From Scandinavium lactucae (GTDB taxonomy: Bacteria > Pseudomonadota > Gammaproteobacteria > Enterobacterales > Enterobacteriaceae): DNA of 64,000 nt. This document shows positions 1 to 9,325 of this stretch, in pieces. The notes under the pieces were generated by a model. That model did not search any database, had not been told where the DNA came from, and saw only the letters and a list, made by a program, of their open reading frames with translations. Every line of letters begins with the position of its first letter. The first letter of the stretch is position 1. A program made the position numbers and the translations under genes. The DNA is taken from positions 186,001 to 250,000 of the forward strand of contig NZ_JAWXRD010000030.1 of NCBI RefSeq assembly GCF_033843265.1. The letters run 5' to 3'.

Positions 1-802
1 GCAGATACACGAACACGTTGGCGACCGCGATATACCACAGTAGTTTATTCGGCAGCACGTACTGCATGAAAATCTGCTTAGCCGTCAGCTCTTCTTCGTT
101 CTTCTCGCTATAGTCATCCGGGTAATCGTTTTTATACTCTTCAATTGGCGGCAAACCGCAGGACTGCGGGGTATCGCGCATCAGAGCAAAGGCAATAATC
201 GCCACCAGGATCGCGCCAAACGCAGGCATATACAGCGCCGCGTGCCAGTCGTTAAACCACGCCATCCCCAGCAGGAACAGCAGCGGCGGCAAGCCACCGC
301 CAACGTTATGCGCGCAGTTCCACACCGACACGATTCCGCCCCGCTCTTTCTGTGACCACCAGTGAACCATGGTGCGTCCGCACGGCGGCCAGCCCATACC
401 CTGGAACCAACCGCAGACAAACAGCAGCCCGAACATAATCATGATGCTCGACGTCGCCCACGGCACAAAGCCCATAAACAGCATCACCACCGCCGCAAGG
501 ATCAGCCCGGCGGGTAAAAAGACGCGCGGATTCGAGCGGTCAGAGACCGAACCCATAATGAATTTTGAGAAACCGTAGGCGATGGAAATCCCCGACAGCG
601 CGAAGCCCAAATCGCCGCGCGAGAACCCCTGTTCAATCAGATATGGCATGGCTAATGCGAAGTTTTTGCGCACCAGGTAGTACGCCGCATAGCCGAAGAA
701 AATCCCCAGGAAAATTTGCCACCGCAAACGGCGATAGTGCGAATCGATCTGCGCATCCGGCACTCTCGCCGTGTGCGCGGCAGGTTTGAAAATACTGAGC
801 AT
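1..802 (-). CDS. glpT: Glycerol-3-phosphate:phosphate antiporter GlpT (C-terminus cut by window edge)
   Basis: Inner-membrane major-facilitator transporter that takes up glycerol-3-phosphate in exchange for inorganic phosphate. The reverse strand reads without a stop from an ATG at 802 to the window edge, giving about 267 of the roughly 450 residues of the family. The start MLSIFKPAAHTARVPDAQID and the segment YYLVRKNFALAMPYL are typical GlpT. Several hydrophobic helices alternate with short charged loops. It is divergent from glpA across 261 bases that hold GlpR-like and CRP-like sites, so co-induction by glycerol-3-phosphate is expected. The missing C-terminal half lies outside the window and is not a true truncation. 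Confidence 0.97.
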   Translation of the reverse strand, partial: MLSIFKPAAHTARVPDAQIDSHYRRLRWQIFLGIFFGYAAYYLVRKNFALAMPYLIEQGFSRGDLGFALSGISIAYGFSKFIMGSVSDRSNPRVFLPAGLILAAVVMLFMGFVPWATSSIMIMFGLLFVCGWFQGMGWPPCGRTMVHWWSQKERGGIVSVWNCAHNVGGGLPPLLFLLGMAWFNDWHAALYMPAFGAILVAIIAFALMRDTPQSCGLPPIEEYKNDYPDDYSEKNEEELTAKQIFMQYVLPNKLLWYIAVANVFVYL

Positions 803-903
803 AGTCGCCTCCGTGACCATCATTATCAGGCGAGTCTCACCGGGGTGGTGCGCTCGCCATACTTATCTGCGGCTGGATGGTAGGCAAAGTGTTGGCCCTG
901 TAC

Positions 904-919
904 TGTGAAATGTCGCACA
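904..919. promoter_or_regulatory. Candidate CRP site in the glpT/glpA divergent promoter region
   Basis: TGTGA at 904-908, six bases, then GCACA at 915-919; this matches the CRP consensus TGTGA-N6-TCACA at nine of ten positions. The glp regulon is known to be CRP-activated. The assignment rests on motif match and position only. Confidence 0.6.
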
Positions 920-972
920 AAATGTTACAGATTTATGACAGAGATTCCATTTTGAGCACGGAATCACGTTTC

Positions 973-1052
973 ATTTTCGTTTTATGCTCGAATATGCTCG
1001 CAATCAAACAAACCACAGTCTTGTTGTGGCTTAATGGAATAAAACGAACATT
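973..1052. promoter_or_regulatory. Candidate GlpR operators between glpT and glpA
   Basis: GlpR binds a 20-bp operator of the form WATKYTCG-WTAW-CGAMCATW. At 1033-1052, AATGGAAT-AAAA-CGAACATT matches the right half exactly and the left half partly. Left-type half-sites occur at 973-979 (ATTTTCG), 984-990 and 994-1000 (both ATGCTCG), spaced about one helical turn apart. The cluster sits directly upstream of glpA and would let a GlpR oligomer repress both divergent operons. Inferred from motif match. Confidence 0.55.
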
Positions 1053-1063
1053 GAGGGAATAGC

Positions 1064-2692
1064 ATGACTCTTTCCACGGTCAGTGAAGCCGATGTGATAG
1101 TGATCGGCGGCGGTGCCACCGGTGCCGGGATAGCCCGCGACTGCGCCCGCCGCGGCCTGAAGGCCATTCTGGTTGAACGCGACGATATCGCCACTGGAGC
1201 CACGGGGCGCAATCATGGCCTGTTGCATAGCGGGGCACGTTATGCGGTTACCGATCCGGAATCTGCCCGCGAGTGCATCGCCGAAAACGCCATCCTGAAA
1301 CGCATCGCCCGCCACTGCACCGACGCCACGGAAGGTCTGTTCATCACCCTACCGGAAGATTCGCTGGACTATCAGCACACCTTTATCGAGGCCTGCCTCG
1401 CGGCAAACATTGACGCTCAGCCACTGACCCGGGCGCAGGCGCTGGCGATGGAACCTGCGGTGAACCCGAATGTGATTGGCGCGGTAAAAGTGCCCGATGG
1501 TACCGTCGATCCTTTCCGTCTCACCGCGGCCAACATGCTGGATGCCCGCGAGCACGGGGCTGTCATCCGCACCGGCTGCGAAGTCACGGGGCTGATCCGT
1601 CAGGGCGAACGCGTCTGCGGCGTAAACGTCTGGGACCGCACACGGCAAACCAGCGAACAGCTTTATGCCCAGGTGGTGGTCAATGCGGGTGGGATCTGGG
1701 GGCAGCGCATCGCCGAATACGCCGAACTGAGCGTACGCATGTTCCCGGCCAAAGGATCGCTGCTCATTTTCGACCATCGCATTAACCAGCACGTGATTAA
1801 CCGCTGCCGCAAACCGGCTGATGCCGACATTCTGGTGCCCGGTGATACGATTTCGCTGATCGGCACCACCTCCACGCACATTGATTATCGCGACATCGAC
1901 TGCAACCGGGTGACGGCTGCCGAAGTGGATATTCTGCTGCGGGAAGGCGAAAAACTGGCCCCGGCAATCGCCACCAGCCGTATTCTGCGCGCCTACTGCG
2001 GGGTACGTCCGCTGGTTGCCAGCGAGGATGACCCGAGCGGGCGCAACGTCAGCCGTGGCATCGTACTGCTTGACCACGCCGCGCGCGATGGCCTGGAAGG
2101 GTTCATCACTATCACCGGTGGCAAGCTGATGACCTATCGTCTGATGGCTGAAATGGCCACCGACGCAGTGTGTCGCAAGCTGAACCACAACGCGCGCTGT
2201 ACTACCGCTGAGACGCCGCTACCCGGCTCACAGGAACCGACTGAAAAATCACTGCATAAAATCATCTCCCTGCCCGCCCCGCTGCGCGGTTCGGCCATTT
2301 ATCGTCATGGCGACAGAACCCCCGCCTGGCTCGGCGATTCGCGCCTGCACCGCAGCCTGGTTTGTGAATGCGAGGCGGTGACCGCCGGAGAAGTGCAGTA
2401 CGCGGTCGAAAATCTGGCGGTGAAAAATCTGCTCGATTTGCGCCGTCGTATCCGCGTGGGCATGGGCACCTGTCAGGGAGAGCTGTGCGCCTGTCGCGCC
2501 GCCGCCCTGTTGCACCGCTATCAGGTTACGACCCCCGCGCAGTCGCTGAATCAACTGTCCGAATTTCTCAACGAGCGCTGGCAGGGCGTGCAGCCCATCG
2601 CCTGGGGCGATGCGTTACGCGAAAGCGAATTTACCCGCTGGGTATGGCAAGGGTTGTGCGGTCTGGAAAAGGAGCATCACGATGAAATTTGA
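1064..2692 (+). CDS. glpA: Anaerobic glycerol-3-phosphate dehydrogenase, subunit A
   Basis: FAD-containing catalytic subunit of the GlpABC complex. It oxidises sn-glycerol-3-phosphate to dihydroxyacetone phosphate during anaerobic growth and passes electrons through GlpB/GlpC to menaquinone. The 542 residues match the E. coli length. An N-terminal dinucleotide-binding motif VIVIGGGATGAG spans residues 11-22, the DAO-type oxidoreductase domain fills the first 400 residues, and a C-terminal BFD-like iron-sulfur domain shows cysteines near 434, 436, 470 and 475 (CECEAV, CQGELCACR). The start ATG is the first in-frame codon after the operator region. The last 11 bases overlap glpB, indicating translational coupling. 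Confidence 0.98.
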   Translation: MTLSTVSEADVIVIGGGATGAGIARDCARRGLKAILVERDDIATGATGRNHGLLHSGARYAVTDPESARECIAENAILKRIARHCTDATEGLFITLPEDSLDYQHTFIEACLAANIDAQPLTRAQALAMEPAVNPNVIGAVKVPDGTVDPFRLTAANMLDAREHGAVIRTGCEVTGLIRQGERVCGVNVWDRTRQTSEQLYAQVVVNAGGIWGQRIAEYAELSVRMFPAKGSLLIFDHRINQHVINRCRKPADADILVPGDTISLIGTTSTHIDYRDIDCNRVTAAEVDILLREGEKLAPAIATSRILRAYCGVRPLVASEDDPSGRNVSRGIVLLDHAARDGLEGFITITGGKLMTYRLMAEMATDAVCRKLNHNARCTTAETPLPGSQEPTEKSLHKIISLPAPLRGSAIYRHGDRTPAWLGDSRLHRSLVCECEAVTAGEVQYAVENLAVKNLLDLRRRIRVGMGTCQGELCACRAAALLHRYQVTTPAQSLNQLSEFLNERWQGVQPIAWGDALRESEFTRWVWQGLCGLEKEHHDEI

Positions 2693-3929
2693 TACCGTCA
2701 TCATCGGCGGCGGACTGGCGGGTTTACTCTGCGGGCTGTCACTCACCCGGCAAGGGTTACGCCCCGCCATTATCAGCCGGGGTCAGAGTGGGCTGCACTT
2801 CTCTTCCGGCTCGCTGGATTTGCTGGGCCACGCCACATCACAGACGCTGGACGCGGCGCTCGACACCTTGACCACAGAAGAACCTCTTCACCCTTACAGC
2901 CTGCTCGGTAAAAACGCGGTGCTCGACTACGCGCGTCAAACCGAAACGCTGCTGGCCGAGTGCGGAATCGCTATGCTGGGGCAGGTCAACCAGCCGCATC
3001 GGCGTATTACACCGATCGGCACCCTGCGTCAGGCGTGGCTCACGCCGCCGGATATCGCTCTCGCCCCGCAGCAAGGGGAACGGATTGCGGTGGTCGGTAT
3101 CAGCGGATTTATCGATTTCCAGCCCCATCTGGTAGCCGCCTCTTTACGTCAGACCGGCGTCACCGTCGAGGCGCTGGAGATTGTGCTTCCGCAGCTGGAT
3201 GTGCTGCGCGACAACGCCTCTGAATTCCGCTCGGTAAATCTGGCGCGGATGCTCGACGACGGTGAACAGTGGCGCAGCCTCCACGCAGCGCTGCTGCCGC
3301 TGGCCACTGACTACGACAGGCTGCTGCTGCCCGCCTGTTTCGGATTGCAGGATAACAGCCTGTGGCACTGGCTGAATGAAACCCTGCCCTGTGGGCTGGC
3401 GTTACTGCCCACCCTGCCGCCGTCGGTGCCGGGTATCCGACTGCATACGTTGCTGCAACGCCAGTTCGTAAAAAATGGCGGGGTGTGGCTGGCCGGAGAC
3501 GCGGTAACAGACATTGCCCATGACGGGCAAAACATCAGCGCCATCTCTACTCGCAATCATGGCGATGTCCCGCTGCACACCCGTTTTGCGGTGCTGGCCA
3601 GCGGCAGCTTCTTTAGTAACGGGCTGATTGCCAGCCGGGAAGGCGTGTTCGAACCGCTGCTGGGGCTGGACGTGCTGCAATCTGCCCCACGCGAAAGCTG
3701 GACCCGGCGCGATTTCTTCGAACCGCAGCCGTGGCAGCGGTTTGGCGTGCAGACGGATACCTCCCTGCGCGCGCTACGTCACGGCAAACGCTTCGATAAC
3801 CTGTTTGCCATTGGCGGTGTGCTGGGCGGTTTTGACGGCATTACGCAGGGCTGCGCCGGGGGCGTCAGCGCCGTCACCGCCCTGCATGTCGCCCGCCAGA
3901 TTGCCGAACTCGCCGGAGGTCAGCCATGA
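2682..3929 (+). CDS. glpB: Anaerobic glycerol-3-phosphate dehydrogenase, subunit B
   Basis: Flavoprotein subunit of the GlpABC complex. The start was set at ATG 2682, inside the end of glpA, because the protein then begins MKFDTVIIGGGLAGLLCG, placing the FAD/NAD-binding glycine motif at residues 6-18, and AAAAGGAG lies just upstream. A longer in-frame reading from 2610 would add 24 residues that belong to another frame of glpA. The 415 residues are close to the family length of about 419. Its TGA overlaps the glpC ATG (ATGA), so the three subunits are translationally coupled. Confidence 0.97.
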   Translation: MKFDTVIIGGGLAGLLCGLSLTRQGLRPAIISRGQSGLHFSSGSLDLLGHATSQTLDAALDTLTTEEPLHPYSLLGKNAVLDYARQTETLLAECGIAMLGQVNQPHRRITPIGTLRQAWLTPPDIALAPQQGERIAVVGISGFIDFQPHLVAASLRQTGVTVEALEIVLPQLDVLRDNASEFRSVNLARMLDDGEQWRSLHAALLPLATDYDRLLLPACFGLQDNSLWHWLNETLPCGLALLPTLPPSVPGIRLHTLLQRQFVKNGGVWLAGDAVTDIAHDGQNISAISTRNHGDVPLHTRFAVLASGSFFSNGLIASREGVFEPLLGLDVLQSAPRESWTRRDFFEPQPWQRFGVQTDTSLRALRHGKRFDNLFAIGGVLGGFDGITQGCAGGVSAVTALHVARQIAELAGGQP

Positions 3930-5125
3930 GTGATACCCGTTTTGAAAGCTGCATCAAATGCACCGTCTGCACCACCGCCTGTCCGGTCAGCCGTGCGAAC
4001 CCACGCTATCCTGGCCCGAAACAGGCCGGGCCGGACGGCGAACGTCTGCGTCTGAAAGACGGCGCGCTGTACGACGAGGCGCTAAAATACTGCATCAACT
4101 GCAAACGCTGTGAGGTTGCCTGCCCGTCAGACGTCAGGATCGGCGATATTATCCAGCGCGCCCGGGCGCAGTTCAGCCAGCAGAAACCGACCCTGCGCGA
4201 TGCCATCCTCAGCCACACCGATTTAATGGGCAGCCTGTCGACGCCGTTCGCGCCGATCGTTAATGCCACCACCGGGCTGAAACCGGTTCGCCGCCTGCTC
4301 GACAGCGTGCTCAAAATCGACCATCGCCGCACCCTGCCGAAATACGGCTCGGGCACCTTCCGGCGCTGGTATCGCCAGGTGGCGAAGCAGCAGGCACAGT
4401 ACCCCGAGCAGGTGGCGTTTTTCCACGGCTGCTATGTCAATTACAACAACCCGCAACTCGGCAAAGATTTGCTCAAGGTGCTCAACGCACTCGATATTGG
4501 CGTGCAACTGCTGGAAAAAGAGAAGTGCTGCGGCGTGCCGCTGATCGCCAACGGGTTTATCGACAAAGCGCGCAAACAGGCGCAGGTTAATACCGCCTCG
4601 CTGCGTAAAGCAGTGGTGGAAAAGCAGCTCCCGGCGATTGCCACCTCCTCCACCTGCGCCTTCACCCTGCGCGATGAATATCCGCATCTGCTGGACATCG
4701 ATAACCACGATGTGCGCGACCATATCGAACTGGCCACCCGCTGGCTGTGGAAACAGCTGGATGGCGGAAAGTCGTTGCCGTTGCGCCGTCTGCCGCTGAA
4801 AGTGGTGTATCACACGCCCTGTCACATGGAAAAAATGGGCTGGGCAATTTATACCCTTGAACTGCTACGTCAAATCCCTGGGCTGGACGTGATGGTGCTG
4901 GACTCACAATGCTGCGGCATTGCCGGAACCTACGGTTTTAAAGCGGAAAACTACGATACGTCACAGGCGATAGGCGGCCCGCTGTTTCGTCAGATTGAAG
5001 ACAGCGGCGCGGACCTGGTGATCACCGACTGCGAAACCTGCAAATGGCAAATCGAGATGTCCACAAGCAAACGCTGTGAACATCCGATCAGCCTGCTGGC
5101 GCAGGCGTTAATCATGCCAAACTAA
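3926..5125 (+). CDS. glpC: Anaerobic glycerol-3-phosphate dehydrogenase, subunit C (iron-sulfur, membrane anchor)
   Basis: Iron-sulfur subunit that links GlpAB to the membrane quinone pool. Two ferredoxin-type motifs are visible: C9-x2-C12-x2-C15-x3-C19-P and C56-x2-C59-x2-C62-x3-C66-P. Two CCG-domain cores follow at about C201-C202-G (CCGVPLI) and C329-C330-G (CCGIAGTYG), as in heterodisulfide-reductase-like proteins. Length is 399 residues against about 396 in E. coli. Its TAA (5123-5125) abuts the stop of the convergent rhmA with no base between, so the two transcripts must overlap or end inside each other. Confidence 0.97.
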   Translation: MSDTRFESCIKCTVCTTACPVSRANPRYPGPKQAGPDGERLRLKDGALYDEALKYCINCKRCEVACPSDVRIGDIIQRARAQFSQQKPTLRDAILSHTDLMGSLSTPFAPIVNATTGLKPVRRLLDSVLKIDHRRTLPKYGSGTFRRWYRQVAKQQAQYPEQVAFFHGCYVNYNNPQLGKDLLKVLNALDIGVQLLEKEKCCGVPLIANGFIDKARKQAQVNTASLRKAVVEKQLPAIATSSTCAFTLRDEYPHLLDIDNHDVRDHIELATRWLWKQLDGGKSLPLRRLPLKVVYHTPCHMEKMGWAIYTLELLRQIPGLDVMVLDSQCCGIAGTYGFKAENYDTSQAIGGPLFRQIEDSGADLVITDCETCKWQIEMSTSKRCEHPISLLAQALIMPN

Positions 5126-5929
5126 TCAGTAGCTGTTTTTCACGACGTATGCGGCTGGCGTGGCTTTGAACTGCGCCAGCCGCTGGTCAAGCGCCTCGGT
5201 ATAAAGCATCGTATCCACCCCAACGGCGACAAAGTTTGCCCCCCATTGCAGGCAACGCTTCGCCATTTCCGGGTCAACGGCGAGGATCCCCGCCGCTTTT
5301 CCGGCCTTGCGGATCCGACCAATACTCTCCTCAATAATGCACTGTACCTCAGGATGCCCGGCGTTATCCGGAAAGCCTAACGAGGCCGAAAGATCGGCAG
5401 GCCCGATAAATACCCCGTCAATACCGTCCACTTCCAGAATCGCATCGAGGTTATCCAGCGCCGCTTTGGTTTCCACCTGAATCAGCACGCACAGTTCCTC
5501 GTTGGCCTGCGCCATATAGTTTTCGACGCGTCCCCAGCGGGCAGCCCGGGCAACGCTGGCTCCCACGCCGCGGACGCCCAGCGGCGGATAGCGGGTGGCG
5601 CTGACAATGTCGCGGGCCTGTGCCGCGCTTTCAACCATCGGGATCAGCAGCGTGCGGGTGCCGATATCCAGCACCTGTTTAATCAGGCTGCGATTATCGT
5701 CCACCGGACGGATAACCGGCTGGCTGGCGTAAGGGGCTATCGCCTGCAGCTGGTGGTACAAATCCTGCACGGTGTTGGGCGCATGCTCGCCATCAATCAG
5801 CAGCCAGTCATAGCCCGAGGTGGCGGCGATTTCCGCCATATACGCCGAGGTCGAACTCAGCCACAGGCCAATCTGCGTTTCCCCGCGCTGAAGTGCGGCT
5901 TTAAACGGGTTCGCTAAAATCGTGTTCAT
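5126..5929 (-). CDS. rhmA: 2-keto-3-deoxy-L-rhamnonate aldolase
   Basis: Class II, metal-dependent HpcH/HpaI-family aldolase that cleaves 2-keto-3-deoxy-L-rhamnonate to pyruvate and L-lactaldehyde. The conserved DGEHAPN motif carries the likely catalytic histidine at residue 49; VETKAALDN and IGPADLSAS carry the metal-ligand Glu and Asp of the family. I place the start at ATG 5929, not the in-frame ATG at 5935: AAGGA lies five bases before the inner codon but directly abuts the outer one, and the result, 267 residues, equals the E. coli length. Last gene of the rhmR-rhmD-rhmT-rhmA set, 31 bases after rhmT. Confidence 0.95.
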   Translation of the reverse strand: MNTILANPFKAALQRGETQIGLWLSSTSAYMAEIAATSGYDWLLIDGEHAPNTVQDLYHQLQAIAPYASQPVIRPVDDNRSLIKQVLDIGTRTLLIPMVESAAQARDIVSATRYPPLGVRGVGASVARAARWGRVENYMAQANEELCVLIQVETKAALDNLDAILEVDGIDGVFIGPADLSASLGFPDNAGHPEVQCIIEESIGRIRKAGKAAGILAVDPEMAKRCLQWGANFVAVGVDTMLYTEALDQRLAQFKATPAAYVVKNSY

Positions 5930-5960
5930 AGTCATCCTTTGCAGTCAATTAGGCAGTACG

Positions 5961-7250
5961 TTAATCAGGCAACCCGTCAGGCTGAGTGGCCGGGCGTGAA
6001 ACATGCAGTGAAAAAATCAGCAGGGTCCCGACCATGGCGACCGCCGCCAGCGTCAGTAAGCCCGCCGAACTGCTGGCAAACAGTGTTTCAGCCTGTACGC
6101 GCAGAATAGGCGCTATAAACCCGCCCACCGCACCGAACAGGTTCACAAAACCGATCCCCGCCGCCAGTGCAGTGCCCGACAGCAGTTGTGTCGGCATGGT
6201 CCAGAACACCGGCTGTACGGCGATAAACCCCACCGCCGCGACGCACAGTGCCACGATGGCCAGCACCGGCGACACCAGGCCCGACACGCCGATGCCAATC
6301 GCCGCAGCCAGCAATGTCAGCGCCGCAACGTTGCGTCGTTCGCCGGTTTTGTCGGAATAGCGCGGAATAAGCCAGGTGCCAAACAGGGCGAAGACCCACG
6401 GGATAGCCGTCACCATCGAAGCATAAAAGCCCACTTTAGTCCCAAGCAGGGCCGCGACCTGGGTCGGCAGGAAGAAGATCAGGCCGTAGACCGCCACCTG
6501 AATGCAGAGATAAATCATCGCTAACTGCCACACCCGCCCGTTACGCAGCGCATCGCTAAGCCTGGAGGCGACCTTGTGTTCTTCTTCGCTGGCTAACTGC
6601 CGGACAAGCGCCTGCTTTTCTTCGGCGCTCAGGAAACGTGCCTTCTGCGCCGTATCGTCCAGCCAGAAGAAAGTGAAAATCCCTGCGCCGACAGCCAGCA
6701 CGCCTTCGATTAAAAACATCCAGAACCAGCCGGGATGGCCGAGAAAACCGTGCATCTCCAGCAGCGCACCGGACAGCGGTGAGCCGAGCGTCAGCGCCAG
6801 CGGCGCGCCCATGTAAAACAGCCCCATGATGCTGGCGCGGTTGCGCTGTGGGAACCACTGGGAGGTGAGGTAAATCATGCCGGGGAAGAAGCCTGCCTCC
6901 GCCGCGCCCAACAGCGTACGTACCAGCAGAAATTTGGCTTCGGTGTCGGCCCACGCCATCGCGGCGGAGAGACCCCCCCACAATAATGTGGTGCCGCCAA
7001 TCCAGTACCGGGCCCCGAACTTGCGCATCAGCAGGTTGGCCGGTACGCCGAGAAAGGCATACACCACGAAGAAGATCCCGGCCCCGAGCGCATATGCCTC
7101 GTTGCTCAAACCGGTATCCAGCTGATACGTCTCTTTCGCAAAGCCGATGTTTGAGCGATCGAGGAACGCCAGCACGTACAGTGCCAGCATGAACGGGATC
7201 AAACGCACGCGGTTTTTCTTCACCACGCGCTCAATCAGGGTGGTATTCAT
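5961..7250 (-). CDS. rhmT: L-rhamnonate transporter, MFS family
   Basis: Major-facilitator transporter of the anion:cation symporter group (12 predicted helices), 429 residues, placed between the dehydratase and aldolase of L-rhamnonate catabolism. The N-terminal stretch LDRSNIGFAKETYQLDTGLS and the later LFYMGAPLALTLGSPLSGAL are typical of this family (YfaV in E. coli). GAGGA lies about eight bases before the ATG. L-rhamnonate as substrate is inferred from the operon and homologue naming, not from residues. Confidence 0.92.
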   Translation of the reverse strand: MNTTLIERVVKKNRVRLIPFMLALYVLAFLDRSNIGFAKETYQLDTGLSNEAYALGAGIFFVVYAFLGVPANLLMRKFGARYWIGGTTLLWGGLSAAMAWADTEAKFLLVRTLLGAAEAGFFPGMIYLTSQWFPQRNRASIMGLFYMGAPLALTLGSPLSGALLEMHGFLGHPGWFWMFLIEGVLAVGAGIFTFFWLDDTAQKARFLSAEEKQALVRQLASEEEHKVASRLSDALRNGRVWQLAMIYLCIQVAVYGLIFFLPTQVAALLGTKVGFYASMVTAIPWVFALFGTWLIPRYSDKTGERRNVAALTLLAAAIGIGVSGLVSPVLAIVALCVAAVGFIAVQPVFWTMPTQLLSGTALAAGIGFVNLFGAVGGFIAPILRVQAETLFASSSAGLLTLAAVAMVGTLLIFSLHVSRPATQPDGLPD

Positions 7251-7269
7251 CGCATTATCCTCAGGAAAC

Positions 7270-7295
7270 CTGCGCCACGACTCACCGTGACGCAG
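7270..7295 (-). other. Stem-loop in the rhmD-rhmT gap
   Basis: Arms CTGCGCCACG (7270-7279) and CGTGACGCAG (7286-7295) pair at nine of ten positions around a six-base loop in the 71-base gap between rhmD and rhmT. There is no T run, so it is more likely an mRNA processing or stability hairpin than a terminator. Function not established. Confidence 0.4.
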
Positions 7296-7321
7296 CGGTT
7301 TAGTGCTGGATGAGTGCCGGC

Positions 7322-8527
7322 TTAGTGGCTGTATGGACGGGTCAGGTGGCAGTCGCGATTCAGCTCCACGCCAAAGCCCGGTTTATCCAGCACGCTCTTG
7401 TGCATCCGACCGTTCACTGGCACCGGCTCATCAAGCAGGATCGGGTCAAACTGTGGACGCAGGGTCGAACAGTCCGGACTGGTCATCAGGAATTCGCTGA
7501 ATGGGGTATTGGTGAAGGTGATAACGGCGTGGTGCGAGTAAACCGACGACCCGTGCGGCACCACCAGCTGTCCACGCGATTTAGCGATAGCGGCGATTTC
7601 CACCAGCGTCGTCAGGCCACCGCACCAGCCGACGTCCGGCTGCATGATGTCAATCCCGGTTTCCGCCAGAGTACGGAACGATTGCAGCGAGCCGTGATGT
7701 TCCCCGCTGGTAACCATCATTCCCGCCGGGGCGTTACGCTTCAACTCCCGATAGCCCTCGTACTGCTGTGGCGGCAGGCATTCTTCAATCCATTTCAGGT
7801 TGTACGGGGCGCAGGCGTGGGCCAGCTTTGTGGCATAGTTCACGTCCTGGCTCATCCAGCAGTCGAGCATCAGCCAGAAATCCGGGCCGCATTTTTCGCG
7901 ATACTCGGCAACCATCGCCGCATCTTTGCGGATCCCCGCATCGCCATCATGCGGGCCAAAATGGGTAGGCATTTTACCGCCGATGAAGCCCATCTCCTTC
8001 GCCAGATCCGGACGGGCACCGGTGGCATAGAACTGAATCTCGTCTCGCACCGCGCCGCCCAGCAGTTTGTACACTGGCAGGCCGACAACTTTGCCGAACA
8101 GATCCCATAACGCCAGATCGATGCAGGAAATGGTGTTCATCACCAGGCCGCCAGAGCCGGAATAGTACATCGTGGCATTCATCATCTGGTCATGGATAAG
8201 CTTGATATCGCTCACACATTTGCCTTCGATAAAGCGGTTCAGGTGTTTCTCGACGATAAAGCAGCCCATTTCACCTGCGGTGGAAACTGCAAATCCGGTT
8301 TGCCCGTTTTCAGCCTCGACTTCCACCACTAAGGTGCCGAGCACGTTAATGCCGAACGACTGTCGGGACTGCTCATACTGTTTATATTTGCTCATTGGCG
8401 TGGCGATGTGATCGTCAATCCAGTGATCCGCGCCCTGGTCATGATAATCGCCGCCGCCAGCGCCTTTTTCTGCCGTGGCACCGCCCAGAAACCAGGCCCG
8501 GATATGTTTAATTTTCGGTAAGGTCAT
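7322..8527 (-). CDS. rhmD: L-rhamnonate dehydratase (enolase superfamily)
   Basis: Converts L-rhamnonate to 2-keto-3-deoxy-L-rhamnonate, the substrate of RhmA. The 401 residues equal the E. coli YfaW length. The N-terminal capping segment contains GGGDYHDQGADHWIDDHIAT. The barrel domain shows LMLDCWMS (metal-binding Asp), WIEECLPP (metal-binding Glu), TSGEHHGSLQSF and PHGSSVYSHHAV (active-site His). It starts 12 bases after the rhmR stop, so it is probably co-transcribed with the regulator. Confidence 0.96.
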   Translation of the reverse strand: MTLPKIKHIRAWFLGGATAEKGAGGGDYHDQGADHWIDDHIATPMSKYKQYEQSRQSFGINVLGTLVVEVEAENGQTGFAVSTAGEMGCFIVEKHLNRFIEGKCVSDIKLIHDQMMNATMYYSGSGGLVMNTISCIDLALWDLFGKVVGLPVYKLLGGAVRDEIQFYATGARPDLAKEMGFIGGKMPTHFGPHDGDAGIRKDAAMVAEYREKCGPDFWLMLDCWMSQDVNYATKLAHACAPYNLKWIEECLPPQQYEGYRELKRNAPAGMMVTSGEHHGSLQSFRTLAETGIDIMQPDVGWCGGLTTLVEIAAIAKSRGQLVVPHGSSVYSHHAVITFTNTPFSEFLMTSPDCSTLRPQFDPILLDEPVPVNGRMHKSVLDKPGFGVELNRDCHLTRPYSH

Positions 8528-8539
8528 GATGTTCTCCTG

Positions 8540-9325
8540 TTATGAGGCTTGTTGTTGTTCAAAGGGGCTTTTCCAGCCCAACAGACGGGAAATGTCTTTC
8601 GCACAGGCAATCGCTTTCCCGGCGAGATAGTCGCGGTTGTCGTCGTTGATTTGCAGGCGCGTACCGACCACGGAAATAGCGGCCGTAAGCTGGTTGCTGG
8701 CGTTAAACACCGGGGCGGCTACGCAGCGTACATCGGGATAATCTTCGCCGTTATCGAAGCTCCAGCCGCGGGCACGAATGCGGGCCAGCTCTGTATGCAG
8801 ACCGTCAGCAGTGGTGAGGGTCGTCGGGGTGGCCTGCTGCCAGTCGAGCGTGGAAACAACGGCCTCGCGGACGTTTTCCGGCTGCCAGGCCAGCAGGCAT
8901 TTGCCTATCCCGGAGCGATATAACGACAGGCTTTTGCCTTCGTGCGAGCGCACGCTGATGGTCGAGGAGGATTCAATCTTGAGGATGTAATACGCGTTTT
9001 CGCCATCAATGATCCCGAGATGGCACAACAGGCCGCACTCGTCCATTAGCTGCGTCAGACGTGGACGCGCCAGTTCACGCAGGTCCATTTTCCCCAACGC
9101 CTGCCCGGCCAGCTCCACCAGCCGGGTCCACAGACAATAGTTATCGCGATTATCCATGCGCAAAAAACGCTGCTTCTTCAGTTCGCCGAGCAGCAGATAA
9201 GCGGTGCTTTTGGGAATAGCCAGCTCATCAATGATGGTGGCGGCGCTGCACGGGCCGATGCGCCCGATCAGGTCGAGAATTTGTATGGCGCGGGCAAGCG
9301 CCGGGACTTTGCTTGATTCCAACAT
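8540..9325 (-). CDS. rhmR: IclR-family regulator of rhamnonate genes
   Basis: Transcriptional regulator with an N-terminal winged helix-turn-helix (residues about 9-70: ARAIQILDLIGRIG through SAATIIDELAIPKSTAYLLL) and a C-terminal IclR effector domain (YRSGIGKCLLAW, VRCVAAPVFNASNQLTAAIS). The ATG at 9325 is preferred to an upstream TTG at 9337: GGAG stands six bases before it and the protein, 261 residues, then matches E. coli YfaX. It heads the rhmD-rhmT-rhmA operon on the same strand. An L-rhamnonate-related effector is inferred from context. Confidence 0.92.
   Translation of the reverse strand: MLESSKVPALARAIQILDLIGRIGPCSAATIIDELAIPKSTAYLLLGELKKQRFLRMDNRDNYCLWTRLVELAGQALGKMDLRELARPRLTQLMDECGLLCHLGIIDGENAYYILKIESSSTISVRSHEGKSLSLYRSGIGKCLLAWQPENVREAVVSTLDWQQATPTTLTTADGLHTELARIRARGWSFDNGEDYPDVRCVAAPVFNASNQLTAAISVVGTRLQINDDNRDYLAGKAIACAKDISRLLGWKSPFEQQQAS

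Noticed and set aside
877..1062. 61-residue plus-strand ORF in the glpT-glpA gap
   Set aside because: No ribosome-binding site, covers the CRP and GlpR sites and ends one base before glpA; regulatory DNA, not a gene.
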